Assembly (NCBI RefSeq): GCF_034047335.1
Contig: NZ_CP139137.1
Span: 434,001-498,000, forward strand
Direction of reading: 5' to 3'
Length of the DNA stretch: 64,000 nt
Source: Chryseobacterium sp. JJR-5R
GTDB taxonomy: Bacteria > Bacteroidota > Bacteroidia > Flavobacteriales > Weeksellaceae
The notes beneath the pieces were generated by a model. It saw only the letters and a program-made list of their open reading frames with translations. It was not told where the DNA came from and did not search any database. Made by a program: the position numbers and the translations under genes. Numbering within the stretch: the first letter of the stretch is position 1; each line of letters begins with the position of its first letter. Of the stretch, positions 43,190-51,400 are shown one piece after another.

Positions 43190-43939
43190 TCAGCTATCCT
43201 TGCCCGTGTAATAATTGTAATCTTTGATGATTACGCCGATAAACTGTCTTTCCGTCATTTTTGCAGCATCAATTTCCACCTTCAAAATGCTTTTGATCTT
43301 ATCCGAAAGCCTGCTGATGACCTGGCGGTCATCAATTTTCAATGCTTTCATATAATTATCCTTAATAATCCTCATATCATTATCGCTTAACGCAATCACC
43401 TGAGGGAAAGTAGGAATGTAGCTTTCGTGGATATTTTCTAAAATCGTATGCGAAATATTAATGTTGTTTTTTAAGGAAATCACGGCTGTTCCGGCGGCCA
43501 TATCGCCCAGCCGCTGGTTGTTCTTTGAAACGACCATAGCAATCAGTCCTATAACTCCGGCAAAAGACGTGTCAATAATCCTGAACATCCAGCGGATCAT
43601 ATAGTCTCCCAGACCGGCCTGGTAACCGTCTATCTTTACCACACGGATTTTCATTGCTTTTTTGCCGGGCGTCTGCCCTTCCATCAGGCTTTCAAGTACA
43701 ACGGGATAAATAACCGTAGGGAAAAGGAGAATGATATACACCGCCATCACAGACCACTGATCCAGCCCGCTTAGTAAATACCCGAGATCCAGCAGATTGA
43801 AAAAAATATAAAAAACCGCAATCCCGTAAGCCACTTTAATCAGAAGATCAATGATAAATGCAATCAGCCGGTCTCCCACACTGGCTGTACTGAAATTAAT
43901 ATTTACATTTTGTGAGGTATTAATCGCGATTTGAGACAT
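43190..43939 (-). CDS. RDD-family membrane protein
   Basis: 249 residues. RDD signature in ASVGDRLIAFIIDLLI (residues 20-35, Arg and Asp-Asp like positions), then membrane helices to about 165 with QTPGKKAMKIRVVKIDG and NQRLGDMAAGTAVI, typical of the family. A hydrophilic C-terminal part follows. Divergent from the SpoIIM-like gene, 26 bases apart, so both share one promoter region. It is the usual companion of the MoxR/DUF58 cluster. Confidence 0.92.
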   Translation of the reverse strand: MSQIAINTSQNVNINFSTASVGDRLIAFIIDLLIKVAYGIAVFYIFFNLLDLGYLLSGLDQWSVMAVYIILLFPTVIYPVVLESLMEGQTPGKKAMKIRVVKIDGYQAGLGDYMIRWMFRIIDTSFAGVIGLIAMVVSKNNQRLGDMAAGTAVISLKNNINISHTILENIHESYIPTFPQVIALSDNDMRIIKDNYMKALKIDDRQVISRLSDKIKSILKVEIDAAKMTERQFIGVIIKDYNYYTGKDS

Positions 43940-43965
43940 AATTTTTATTATTTTAGCCTTACAAT

Positions 43966-44949
43966 ATGAGAGAAGTTTATTTTATTAAACAAAATAAAGA
44001 AAAATGGTTGGGAATTGAGCAGGTTATCCAGGGGAAAATCAAAAAAAAACCGGATGATCTTTCGTCATTGTACATCAACCTGGTCAATGACCTTTCTTTC
44101 GCCCAGACGTATTACCCGAAAAGCAATACAACCGTTTACCTCAACCATCTGTCTTCGCAGATATTCCAGAAAATCTATAAAACGAAACGGGTAGAGCAGA
44201 ACCGGGTCCTGTATTTTTTCAGTACGGAAGTGCCCCTGTTGGTATATCAGTACAGAAGGTATTTAGGTTATGCTTTTCTCTTTTTTGTTTTGTTTACACT
44301 CATCGGCGTATTGTCTGCCATCTATGATAAAGATTTTGCTAATATTATTTTAGGCGAAGGATATGTAAACCAGACCATAGAAAATATCAAATCCGGGAAT
44401 GCAGTCGGGATTTACCAGAGCGGTTCCACCTGGGGAAGCACCATTGGGATCATTTTTAACAATATAGGGGTGGGTGCCAAGCTTTATATTTACGGGATCT
44501 TCGGAGGCGTGGGAACACTGTGGGCACTTTTATCCAACAGTGTCATGCTGGGAGCCTTTCAGTATTTTTTCTACGATTACGGAGCTTTGAAGGACAGTGC
44601 GAGAGGCATCTGGCTTCACGGTGTTTTTGAAATCTTCTCAATGGTGGTGGAATCCATGTGCGGACTGATCTTAGGGGCTTCTCTTTTATTTCCCAGAACG
44701 TTTTCAAGATTCAATTCATTTAAAAACGGATTCAGGGATTCGTTTAAGATATTTTTAAGTACCATTCCGTTCACGGTCTGTGCCGGGATTATCGAAGGGT
44801 ATGTAACACGGCATGCGCTGGAAATGCCGCTGTTTTTAAACCTGATTATTATCTTCGGGTCCTTAACGGCGATAGGATTTTATTATCTTCTGTATCCGTC
44901 AATCGTTAACAAAAAAATTAACAACCAGATCAGTCATGCAGTTATATAA
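43966..44949 (+). CDS. Stage II sporulation protein M-like membrane protein
   Basis: 327 residues of the SpoIIM/DUF95 family found in non-spore formers. N-terminal hydrophilic helix bundle (1-100), then about six membrane helices with GVGAKLYIYGIFGGVGTLWALLSNSVMLGAFQYFF and WLHGVFEIFSMVVESMCGLILG, the family core. First of a run of overlapping genes toward MoxR. Function in envelope maintenance is inferred only. Confidence 0.9.
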   Translation: MREVYFIKQNKEKWLGIEQVIQGKIKKKPDDLSSLYINLVNDLSFAQTYYPKSNTTVYLNHLSSQIFQKIYKTKRVEQNRVLYFFSTEVPLLVYQYRRYLGYAFLFFVLFTLIGVLSAIYDKDFANIILGEGYVNQTIENIKSGNAVGIYQSGSTWGSTIGIIFNNIGVGAKLYIYGIFGGVGTLWALLSNSVMLGAFQYFFYDYGALKDSARGIWLHGVFEIFSMVVESMCGLILGASLLFPRTFSRFNSFKNGFRDSFKIFLSTIPFTVCAGIIEGYVTRHALEMPLFLNLIIIFGSLTAIGFYYLLYPSIVNKKINNQISHAVI

Positions 44950-45895
44950 AAAGAGAGATTTCGGGACTTTTATCAGCGACAGTTTTGCATTTTTTAAAGT
45001 ATACGGCAAAAACTATTTTAAAAATTTTATCCTTCTGAACGGCTTGCTGCTGATCCTGATGGTCGTGGTCATTGTACTGGGCTTCAGGGAATTTTTCGGT
45101 GTGCTTTTCGGATCGAACATGAGTGGCGAAAGCTATTACTTTGAGCAGTATTTTACAGATAATCTCGGGCTGTTCATTACTTCCGGAATCCTGCTGTTCA
45201 TCCTCTATACAGCCTTAATGACCATTAATTTCCTTTTCCCTGTTTTCTATATGAAAAGGATTGCTGAAGGAAACAAAGAAATAAGAACGGATGATATCTT
45301 AAGTGATTTTAAAACGAACCGGAAGAAGGTAATCAAGGCTTATTTTGGGCTGTCTTTCCTGGTGATGCCGGTCGCGACGGTCCTTTTCGGTTTTTCCTAT
45401 TTCCTGATTATCATTCTCATCGGGATTGTGCTGATCCTTTTTGTCGGACCGACACTGTTCAACATCATTACATTCCTGTGTTACGATTATTTTAACAGGG
45501 ACAGAGGCTTTTTTGAAAGCTTAAGCTATGCTGTAAGAGCCCAGTTTTCCTATCCGAACGGCAGGGAAAACGCTCCGTACTGGAAATACTGGGGTTCAAC
45601 CATTGTCATGGGAATCCTCTTTTATATCGTGAGCGGAGTACTTTCGGCTGTTCCCATGATCCTGTTCATGGCAAAACTGACCACCTCTTCTCCTGATGGC
45701 GAATTCGAGCAAAACCCAATGACGGGAGGCTTTGGCATCATGATATTTTTTCTTTACGGCATTTCTTCATTGTTTTCGATGTTCCTGATGAATGTACTGT
45801 ATATCAATTCGGGGCTTATGTATTATGACAACAGAACAGATCTTCATCAGAAAATGGAACTGGAAGAAATAGAAACCATCGGATTTAATGAATAA
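44936..45895 (+). CDS. Multi-pass membrane protein in MoxR cluster
   Basis: 319 residues with about six hydrophobic segments (for example LLNGLLLILMVVVIVLG, GILLFILYTALMTINFLF, IVLILFVGPTLFNIITF). Similar in layout to DUF4013-type proteins, but I cannot assign the family firmly. It overlaps the SpoIIM-like gene by 14 bases and the DUF4129 gene by 8, so the trio is translationally linked. Confidence 0.85.
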   Translation: MQLYKKRDFGTFISDSFAFFKVYGKNYFKNFILLNGLLLILMVVVIVLGFREFFGVLFGSNMSGESYYFEQYFTDNLGLFITSGILLFILYTALMTINFLFPVFYMKRIAEGNKEIRTDDILSDFKTNRKKVIKAYFGLSFLVMPVATVLFGFSYFLIIILIGIVLILFVGPTLFNIITFLCYDYFNRDRGFFESLSYAVRAQFSYPNGRENAPYWKYWGSTIVMGILFYIVSGVLSAVPMILFMAKLTTSSPDGEFEQNPMTGGFGIMIFFLYGISSLFSMFLMNVLYINSGLMYYDNRTDLHQKMELEEIETIGFNE

Positions 45896-46685
45896 GGTTC
45901 TTGTTTTATTACTGCTTTTTTTCTCTGCCGGGCATACTTTTGCCCAGTCAGAAGATGAACCGGTGCCGATAGAAGAGGTATATATGGATTCAATAAATAC
46001 AGGGCATTACAAAAACATGTACCGTGCAGATTCTATGTTGGCTGAACATCCGGTGACGCAAAATACCCTGTATCCAAAAAAATTTAAAGAAAATATACCT
46101 TCAAGATACAAAGGGAAAGATTTTGATTATGCTACCGTAAAGCCCAGGATGTCATTTTGGGAAAAGCTGATGCAGAAGGTTTATAAAATCATTGAAGCCA
46201 TTTTCGGTGAGACCGTATTCAGGAAATCCGGTAATGTTGCTGGAATGCTGATCCGTCTGTTTGCCATTCTGCTGGTGGGTTTCCTGCTGTATTTCATTAT
46301 CAGGTATCTTATCGGAAAGGAGGGGAATTTCCTGTTCGGGAAGAGGAATAAGAAAGTAGAGATCAGGGATGAAGAGCTGCATGAAAATATCCATGAGATT
46401 AATTTTCCTGAAAGCATCCTGCAGTTTGAAAAGTCCGGGGATTTCCGTTCGGCAGTAAGATACCAGTTCCTGTTTATCTTAAAAAAGCTGAGCGATAAAA
46501 AGCTGATTTCATGGAACCCGGAGAAAACCAACAAAGATTATGTGGCAGAACTGAAAGCGCCTCACCTGAAAGATGAATTCTATAAGCTTTCCTATATCTT
46601 TGAATATGTTTGGTACGGGGAGTTCAGCATCAATGAAGAAAGCTACCTGACATTTAAAAACCAGTATCAATCCTTTAAACCGTAA
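45888..46685 (+). CDS. DUF4129-type membrane protein
   Basis: 265 residues. Signal peptide (HTFAQ, about residue 20), a periplasmic stretch, one central membrane helix (about 120-142, GMLIRLFAILLVGFLLYFIIRYLI) and a cytoplasmic C-terminal domain with FRSAVRYQFLFILKKLSDKKLISWNPEKTNKDYV and FEYVWYGEFSINEESY, the DUF4129 hallmark. In related clusters it accompanies MoxR and DUF58. Confidence 0.88.
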   Translation: MNKVLVLLLLFFSAGHTFAQSEDEPVPIEEVYMDSINTGHYKNMYRADSMLAEHPVTQNTLYPKKFKENIPSRYKGKDFDYATVKPRMSFWEKLMQKVYKIIEAIFGETVFRKSGNVAGMLIRLFAILLVGFLLYFIIRYLIGKEGNFLFGKRNKKVEIRDEELHENIHEINFPESILQFEKSGDFRSAVRYQFLFILKKLSDKKLISWNPEKTNKDYVAELKAPHLKDEFYKLSYIFEYVWYGEFSINEESYLTFKNQYQSFKP

Positions 46686-46697
46686 TTAAACTGTATC

Positions 46698-47852
46698 ATG
46701 AACAAAACTTTCAAAATATATGCTGTGGTATTCATCGTTGTGATGATTATTCTGGCGTTGTTTGAAGTCAATAAAACAGAGCGTACGGACTGGAGGAAAA
46801 ATTTTGATATCAATCAGAAATCGCCTTTCGGATTGTTTGTTTTTGCCAACGAAATCGATGGCCTTTTTAAAAATAAAGTACAAAAGATCGACCAGACGCC
46901 TTACGATTATTACAGTCAGACTCAAAAGAAGCGGCACAATATTTTAGTGATTGAAAACGGCCTTGACAAACAGTCCTGGAACAAGGTGCTGGATCAGGTT
47001 TCCGGCGGTTCGGATGCCATGCTGATTGTCACGGATATTCCGAAAGACATTTCAGACAGCATCGGATATTATGATTCGAAGATTTCTTTTGAAGACGAAA
47101 ATGTACTGAAACTTACAGATACCAAATATCAGAATGATTTTATAAGGCTGGATAAGTTTCCGTCCGGGAGAGGATTTACGTTTATCAGGCCCGGTGTGGA
47201 GGTCTTAGGCAAAACCGTTGAAGAAAATAACATGGACCAGGCTAATTTCATTAAGGTAAAGTTCGGGAAAGGCAATATATACGTCCACTGTGAGCCGCTT
47301 TTTATCACCAATTACTATCTGCTGAAGCGCGGAAGCGTATCGTATGCGCAGGATGTTTTTTCATACTTCGGCGACAGGGAAACGGTGTGGTTTGTGAAAG
47401 GCGGTTCAAAAGATTCCCGGTTTTTCCTGAGGTTTATCCTGTCAAACCCGGCACTCAAATATGCATGGTGGATATTCCTGGGCGGTTTGGTATTATTTAT
47501 TTTCTTCAATGCAAAAAGAAAGCAGCGTATTGTCCCGCTGGCAGAGCCGTTAAGGAATACATCAGTAGACTTTGTGAAGAGTATCGGGAATTTATATTTA
47601 CAGGAAGGTGATTTCCATGATATGATGGCTAAAAAAGCCCAGTATTTCCTGAATAAAGTTAGGATGGACCTTCTTATTGATACCGGGAAACTGGATGAAG
47701 AATTTGAAAAAAAACTCCACCTTAAAACCGGGAAACCGATGGAGATGATCAGCGAAGCGACTGGTTTTATAAAAAAAGCACTGGATCCTTACGCTTCCGT
47801 CATGAAAGAAGACCTGGCGAAAATGAACAGGCTGCTGGATCAGATCATTTAA
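46698..47852 (+). CDS. DUF4350-domain membrane protein
   Basis: 384 residues. N-terminal helix (8-22), an extracytoplasmic alpha/beta domain of DUF4350 type (SPFGLFVFANEIDGLFK; YDYYSQTQKKRHNILVIENGLDKQSWNKVLDQVSGGSDAMLIVTD), a second helix near 253-270 (WWIFLGGLVLFIFF) and a cytoplasmic helical tail. Twelve bases after the DUF4129 gene, 91 before MoxR. Confidence 0.88.
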   Translation: MNKTFKIYAVVFIVVMIILALFEVNKTERTDWRKNFDINQKSPFGLFVFANEIDGLFKNKVQKIDQTPYDYYSQTQKKRHNILVIENGLDKQSWNKVLDQVSGGSDAMLIVTDIPKDISDSIGYYDSKISFEDENVLKLTDTKYQNDFIRLDKFPSGRGFTFIRPGVEVLGKTVEENNMDQANFIKVKFGKGNIYVHCEPLFITNYYLLKRGSVSYAQDVFSYFGDRETVWFVKGGSKDSRFFLRFILSNPALKYAWWIFLGGLVLFIFFNAKRKQRIVPLAEPLRNTSVDFVKSIGNLYLQEGDFHDMMAKKAQYFLNKVRMDLLIDTGKLDEEFEKKLHLKTGKPMEMISEATGFIKKALDPYASVMKEDLAKMNRLLDQII

Positions 47853-47943
47853 AAAGCAACAATTTAAAAATCAAAAAATAACAATCTGACAGTATTTTGA
47901 TCCGCAAATTGATCAGCGGCTGTATTGTTAAATAAATAAAAAT

Positions 47944-48975
47944 ATGGAAAATCTTGAAAACCAAAATACAGAAAATCCGGGTTCCATCAGTCTCGACAAA
48001 AAAGAACAGCAGTTTGAGTCGAGAATAGATATGATCGAACTCCGTAGAAGCCTGGACAGCGTAAAATCTGAAATCGCCAAAGTAATCGTGGGCCAGGAAA
48101 ACATGGTAGAGCATCTTCTGGCGGCGCTTTTATCAAACGGCCATGTTTTAATTGAAGGTGTACCGGGTGTGGCCAAAACCATTACGGCAAAACTGCTGGC
48201 CAAAACCATAGATGTAGGGTTCAGCAGGATTCAGTTTACGCCGGACCTGATGCCTTCTGACATTTTGGGGACCTCGATTTTCAATGTAAAGAATTCGGAA
48301 TTTGAGTTTAAGCAGGGCCCTGTTTTTTCCAATTTCATTCTGATCGATGAGATCAACAGGTCACCGGCAAAAACCCAGGCGGCATTGTTTGAAGTGATGG
48401 AGGAAAGACAGATTACGATGGACGGAACGCAGTATACCATGGAGGAACCATTCCTTGTTGTGGCTACACAAAACCCTATTGAACATGAAGGTACCTACAG
48501 GCTTCCTGAAGCTCAGCTGGACCGTTTCTTATTCAAAATAAATGTGGGCTACCCGACTCTTGAAAATGAAATTACCATTATCAGAAACCAGCACGAAAGT
48601 AAAAAAGAAGATAAGACAGAAGGCGTTAATAAAGTAATTACCGCACAGCAGCTGAAGAACTACCAGCATCTGGTAAAAGAAATCATTGTTGAATCCCAGC
48701 TGATTGAATACATTGCTAAGATCATTGTCAATACCCGGGAAAACCAGTTCCTGTATCTGGGGGCTTCGCCAAGAGCGAGCCTGGCGCTGCTGACCGCTTC
48801 AAAGGCATTTGCAGCCTTAAGAGGAAGGGATTTTGTAACGCCGGAAGATATTAAAGAAGCCAGTTATGCCATATTGCGGCACCGCGTAATCGTATCGCCG
48901 GAGCGGGAAATGGAAGGCTTAACCGCAGATGAAATCATCAGACAGATTTTAGAAGGAATAGAAATCCCGAGATAG
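47944..48975 (+). CDS. MoxR-family AAA+ ATPase
   Basis: 343 residues. Walker A GVPGVAKTITAK (about 68-79), pore-region LTPDLMPSD-like QFTPDLMPSDILG, Walker B FILIDEINRSPAKTQAALFEVMEE (sensor and Arg finger region after it), TQNPIEHEGTYRLPEAQLDRF, and a C-terminal lid with ASPRASLALLTASKAFAALRGRDFV. Acts as a chaperone-like ATPase, commonly with VWA proteins and DUF58 partners. Precedes the DUF58 gene by 75 bases. Confidence 0.96.
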   Translation: MENLENQNTENPGSISLDKKEQQFESRIDMIELRRSLDSVKSEIAKVIVGQENMVEHLLAALLSNGHVLIEGVPGVAKTITAKLLAKTIDVGFSRIQFTPDLMPSDILGTSIFNVKNSEFEFKQGPVFSNFILIDEINRSPAKTQAALFEVMEERQITMDGTQYTMEEPFLVVATQNPIEHEGTYRLPEAQLDRFLFKINVGYPTLENEITIIRNQHESKKEDKTEGVNKVITAQQLKNYQHLVKEIIVESQLIEYIAKIIVNTRENQFLYLGASPRASLALLTASKAFAALRGRDFVTPEDIKEASYAILRHRVIVSPEREMEGLTADEIIRQILEGIEIPR

Positions 48976-48977
48976 AT

Positions 48978-49048
48978 AACAGGCAGTAGGCAGCAGATTA
49001 TACTTAAGAAGAGATTAAGCTTACTGCCTGTTGCTTACCGCTTATTGC
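48978..49048 (+). repeat. Opposed GGCAGTA-type repeats between MoxR and DUF58 genes
   Basis: AACAGGCAGTA (48978-48988) then GGCAGCAG on the left; on the right CTTACTGCC-TGTTGCTTACCGC-TTATTGCCC runs to the ATG. TACTGCCTGTT (49022-49032) is the exact complement of the left 11 bases. An inner stem CTTAA/TTAAG is at 49003-49019. Same plan as at 2470-2560 and around the S23 gene. Confidence 0.75.
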
Positions 49049-49050
49049 CC

Positions 49051-50373
49051 ATGAAAAACCTATACATCAATACACGCTTTTTCTTCGCACTCATCGGAGT
49101 GGGGATTTTGTATGTTTTTGCATTTTTCTTCCCGTTTCTGATGATTGCGGCACACCTCCTTTTGCTTTTATGCTTCCTGGCGGTAATGGTGGATTGCCTT
49201 TTTATTTTCAATCAGAAGGAGGGTATCCTGGCCCAGCGGATTTTACCGGAAAAGCTGTCGAACGGCGATGAAAACCCGGTAAAAATTGATATTAAAAACA
49301 ATTACGGTTTTACGGTTACGGCCAGGATCATTGATGAAATACCGTTTCAGTTCCAGAAGAGGGACTTTTTAATTGAAAAACAGATTGAATCAGGAAAGAA
49401 CAGTTTTTTCCAGTATATCCTGGAGCCGAAAGAACGGGGTCAATACCATTTCGGGAACCTGAATGTGTATGTTTCATCACCTTTAGCCTTTGTCTCAAAA
49501 AGATTTACATTTCAGAAAGATGCTGCCCTGCCTTCATATCCGTCATTTATTCATCTGAGGAAATATGAGCTGATGGCACTTCAGAGCGAGTTTCTGCTGG
49601 GCGGAATCAAGAAAATAAGAAAGCTGGGGCATACAATGGAATTTGAGCAGATTAAAAACTACGTTCCGGGAGACGATATCAGAACCATTAACTGGAAAGC
49701 AACTTCCAAGGCCAGCCGATTAATGGTTAACCAGTTTCAGGATGAAAAATCACAGCGGATTTTTATGCTGATCGATACCGGAAGAACCATGAAAATGCCT
49801 TTCAAAGGATTGAGCTTACTGGATTATTCCATCAATGCAACCATGGCACTGTCCCATATTATCCTGAAAAAAGGCGACCGGGCAGGAATGATGACCTTCT
49901 CTAAAAAAACAGAAAACAAAATTGCTGCGGAAAATAAATCCGGGCAGCTGAGAAAAATATCAGAAGCCCTTTATAATATTAAAACCGACTTTTTTGAAAG
50001 TGATTTCAACAGATTATATCAGGACGTAAAGTATTCCCTGAACCAGCGCAGCCTGATCCTTCTGTTTACCAATTTTGAAACACTGGACGGGCTGAACCGC
50101 CAGATGAAGTACCTCCGCGGAATTGCCAAGAATCATTTATTGGTCGTGGTGTTCTTTAAAAATTCAGAACTTCAGGAATTAATTCATAAAAACCCTGAAA
50201 GCATGCAGGAAATCTACGATGAAATTATTGCGGAAAAATTTGAATTCGAGAAAAAGCTGATCATTCAGGAACTCCGTAAATATGGGATTTACACCGTATA
50301 TACGCTGCCGGAAAACCTAAGCGTTGATGTCATCAATAAATACCTGGAGATTAAAGCCAGGGGGATTTTATAA
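49051..50373 (+). CDS. DUF58-domain protein
   Basis: 440 residues from ATG 49051 (a TTG two codons upstream lies within the repeat). Two membrane helices near the N-terminus (10-55), an Ig-like stretch, then the DUF58 core LGHTMEFEQIKNYVPGDDIRTINWKATSKASRLMVNQFQDEKSQRIFMLIDTGRTM (about 192-248), the last part being VWA-like with a D-T-G-R in place of a full MIDAS. Works with MoxR in related bacteria. Confidence 0.92.
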   Translation: MKNLYINTRFFFALIGVGILYVFAFFFPFLMIAAHLLLLLCFLAVMVDCLFIFNQKEGILAQRILPEKLSNGDENPVKIDIKNNYGFTVTARIIDEIPFQFQKRDFLIEKQIESGKNSFFQYILEPKERGQYHFGNLNVYVSSPLAFVSKRFTFQKDAALPSYPSFIHLRKYELMALQSEFLLGGIKKIRKLGHTMEFEQIKNYVPGDDIRTINWKATSKASRLMVNQFQDEKSQRIFMLIDTGRTMKMPFKGLSLLDYSINATMALSHIILKKGDRAGMMTFSKKTENKIAAENKSGQLRKISEALYNIKTDFFESDFNRLYQDVKYSLNQRSLILLFTNFETLDGLNRQMKYLRGIAKNHLLVVVFFKNSELQELIHKNPESMQEIYDEIIAEKFEFEKKLIIQELRKYGIYTVYTLPENLSVDVINKYLEIKARGIL

Positions 50374-50380
50374 TTTTGAA

Positions 50381-50878
50381 ATGAAAAAAATAATAAATAT
50401 TTGTTTTTTATCACTTCTGTTGATCAGCTGCAGTAATAAAGAACAGAAATTGAAAAGAGCGGGCGAGCCGGATGTCCTGTATGTGCAGGAATCAGATCAG
50501 GAAATGAATGCCGCTATCAAAAAGGCCAAAGAGACTTTCTCTGATTTTCAGAAGGCATTTAACAGCCGTAATCCGGATTATTCAAATTTTTGTTTAAAAC
50601 AGGAATTTGATACGTCAGACGGTGGTGGTGAGCATATCTGGATAGGTGACTTACAGTTGAAAGATGATGGATATTACGGAATTGTTCAGAATACTCCGGT
50701 GGATGTGGCCAACGTCAAACTTGGTGATTCGGTCAAGGTTTCCCTTGAAAAGATGAGTGACTGGATGTATTATGACCGGAATATCGTTGAAGGCGGGTAT
50801 ACGGTTAAAGTGCTCAGAAATCACATGACGGATGATGAGAAAAAGGAAATGGATGTTGAAGGATTAATTTATAAATAA
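50381..50878 (+). CDS. DUF2314-domain lipoprotein
   Basis: 165 residues from ATG 50381 (an upstream ATG lies in the end of the DUF58 gene). Lipoprotein signal with LISC, acylation at Cys17. DUF2314 features: AIKKAKETFSDFQKAF, GGEHIWIGDLQLKDDGYYGIVQNTPVDV, KLGDSVKVSLEKMSDWMYYDR and GGYTVKVL. Function unknown. Starts 7 bases after DUF58, probably the last gene of the cluster. Confidence 0.87.
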   Translation: MKKIINICFLSLLLISCSNKEQKLKRAGEPDVLYVQESDQEMNAAIKKAKETFSDFQKAFNSRNPDYSNFCLKQEFDTSDGGGEHIWIGDLQLKDDGYYGIVQNTPVDVANVKLGDSVKVSLEKMSDWMYYDRNIVEGGYTVKVLRNHMTDDEKKEMDVEGLIYK

Positions 50879-50896
50879 AAAAGAAATAGGGATACA

Positions 50897-51322
50897 ATGA
50901 AAATAACACTTAACAGAATTAATGACGATTATTTGTTTGAATGTACCAATGCCCAGGGAAATTCTATTCTTCTGGACAATACGTCTCAGCCCGGTGCCAA
51001 AGGTGTTTCGCCGATGGAAAGTGTCCTGATGGCGGTGGCAGGATGCAGCGGTATTGACGTAGTTTCAATCCTGAAAAAGCAGCGGCAGGAAATTACAGGG
51101 TTTAAGGCGGAAGTAGAAGGGGAAAGGATTCCTGTAGATGATGCCAGGCCTTTTAAATCAATTGCGGTTAAATTCATGCTGGAGGGAAATATCGATCCTA
51201 AAAAAGCACAGAAAGCGGCACAGCTGTCTTTCGAGAAGTACTGTTCCGTTTCCAAAACATTAGAACCGAATGTGGAAATTGTTTATGAGGTTTATGTGAA
51301 CGGGGAAATCATTCAGCCATAA
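50897..51322 (+). CDS. OsmC-family protein
   Basis: 141 residues. GVSPMESVLMAVAGCSGIDVVSIL supplies the first reactive Cys (about residue 55), and a second lies in FEKYCSVSKTL near residue 116, the two peroxidatic Cys of OsmC/Ohr proteins. Likely reduces organic hydroperoxides in the cytoplasm. Single gene ending in a strong palindromic terminator. Confidence 0.93.
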   Translation: MKITLNRINDDYLFECTNAQGNSILLDNTSQPGAKGVSPMESVLMAVAGCSGIDVVSILKKQRQEITGFKAEVEGERIPVDDARPFKSIAVKFMLEGNIDPKKAQKAAQLSFEKYCSVSKTLEPNVEIVYEVYVNGEIIQP

Positions 51323-51342
51323 ACTTTAGTTTAAATAAAAAT

Positions 51343-51378
51343 AAAATGCGGATCAAAATTAATTTTGATCCGCATTTT
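51343..51378. terminator. 36-base perfect palindromic terminator
   Basis: Two 18-base arms (51343-51360 and 51361-51378) with core GCGGATCAAAATT and its complement, T-rich on both strands; it can end both the OsmC gene and the minus-strand T9SS protein gene. Confidence 0.95.
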
Positions 51379-51400
51379 TCAATATAAATTAGTATGCTTA

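Noticed and set aside
43142..43390. 82-codon plus-strand frame
   Set aside because: Antisense to the end of the RDD gene and partly intergenic.
47853..47943. Possible third gene-less repeat element between DUF4350 and MoxR genes
   Set aside because: AACAAT/ATTGTT ends can pair, but there are no tandem units and the internal match is poor.
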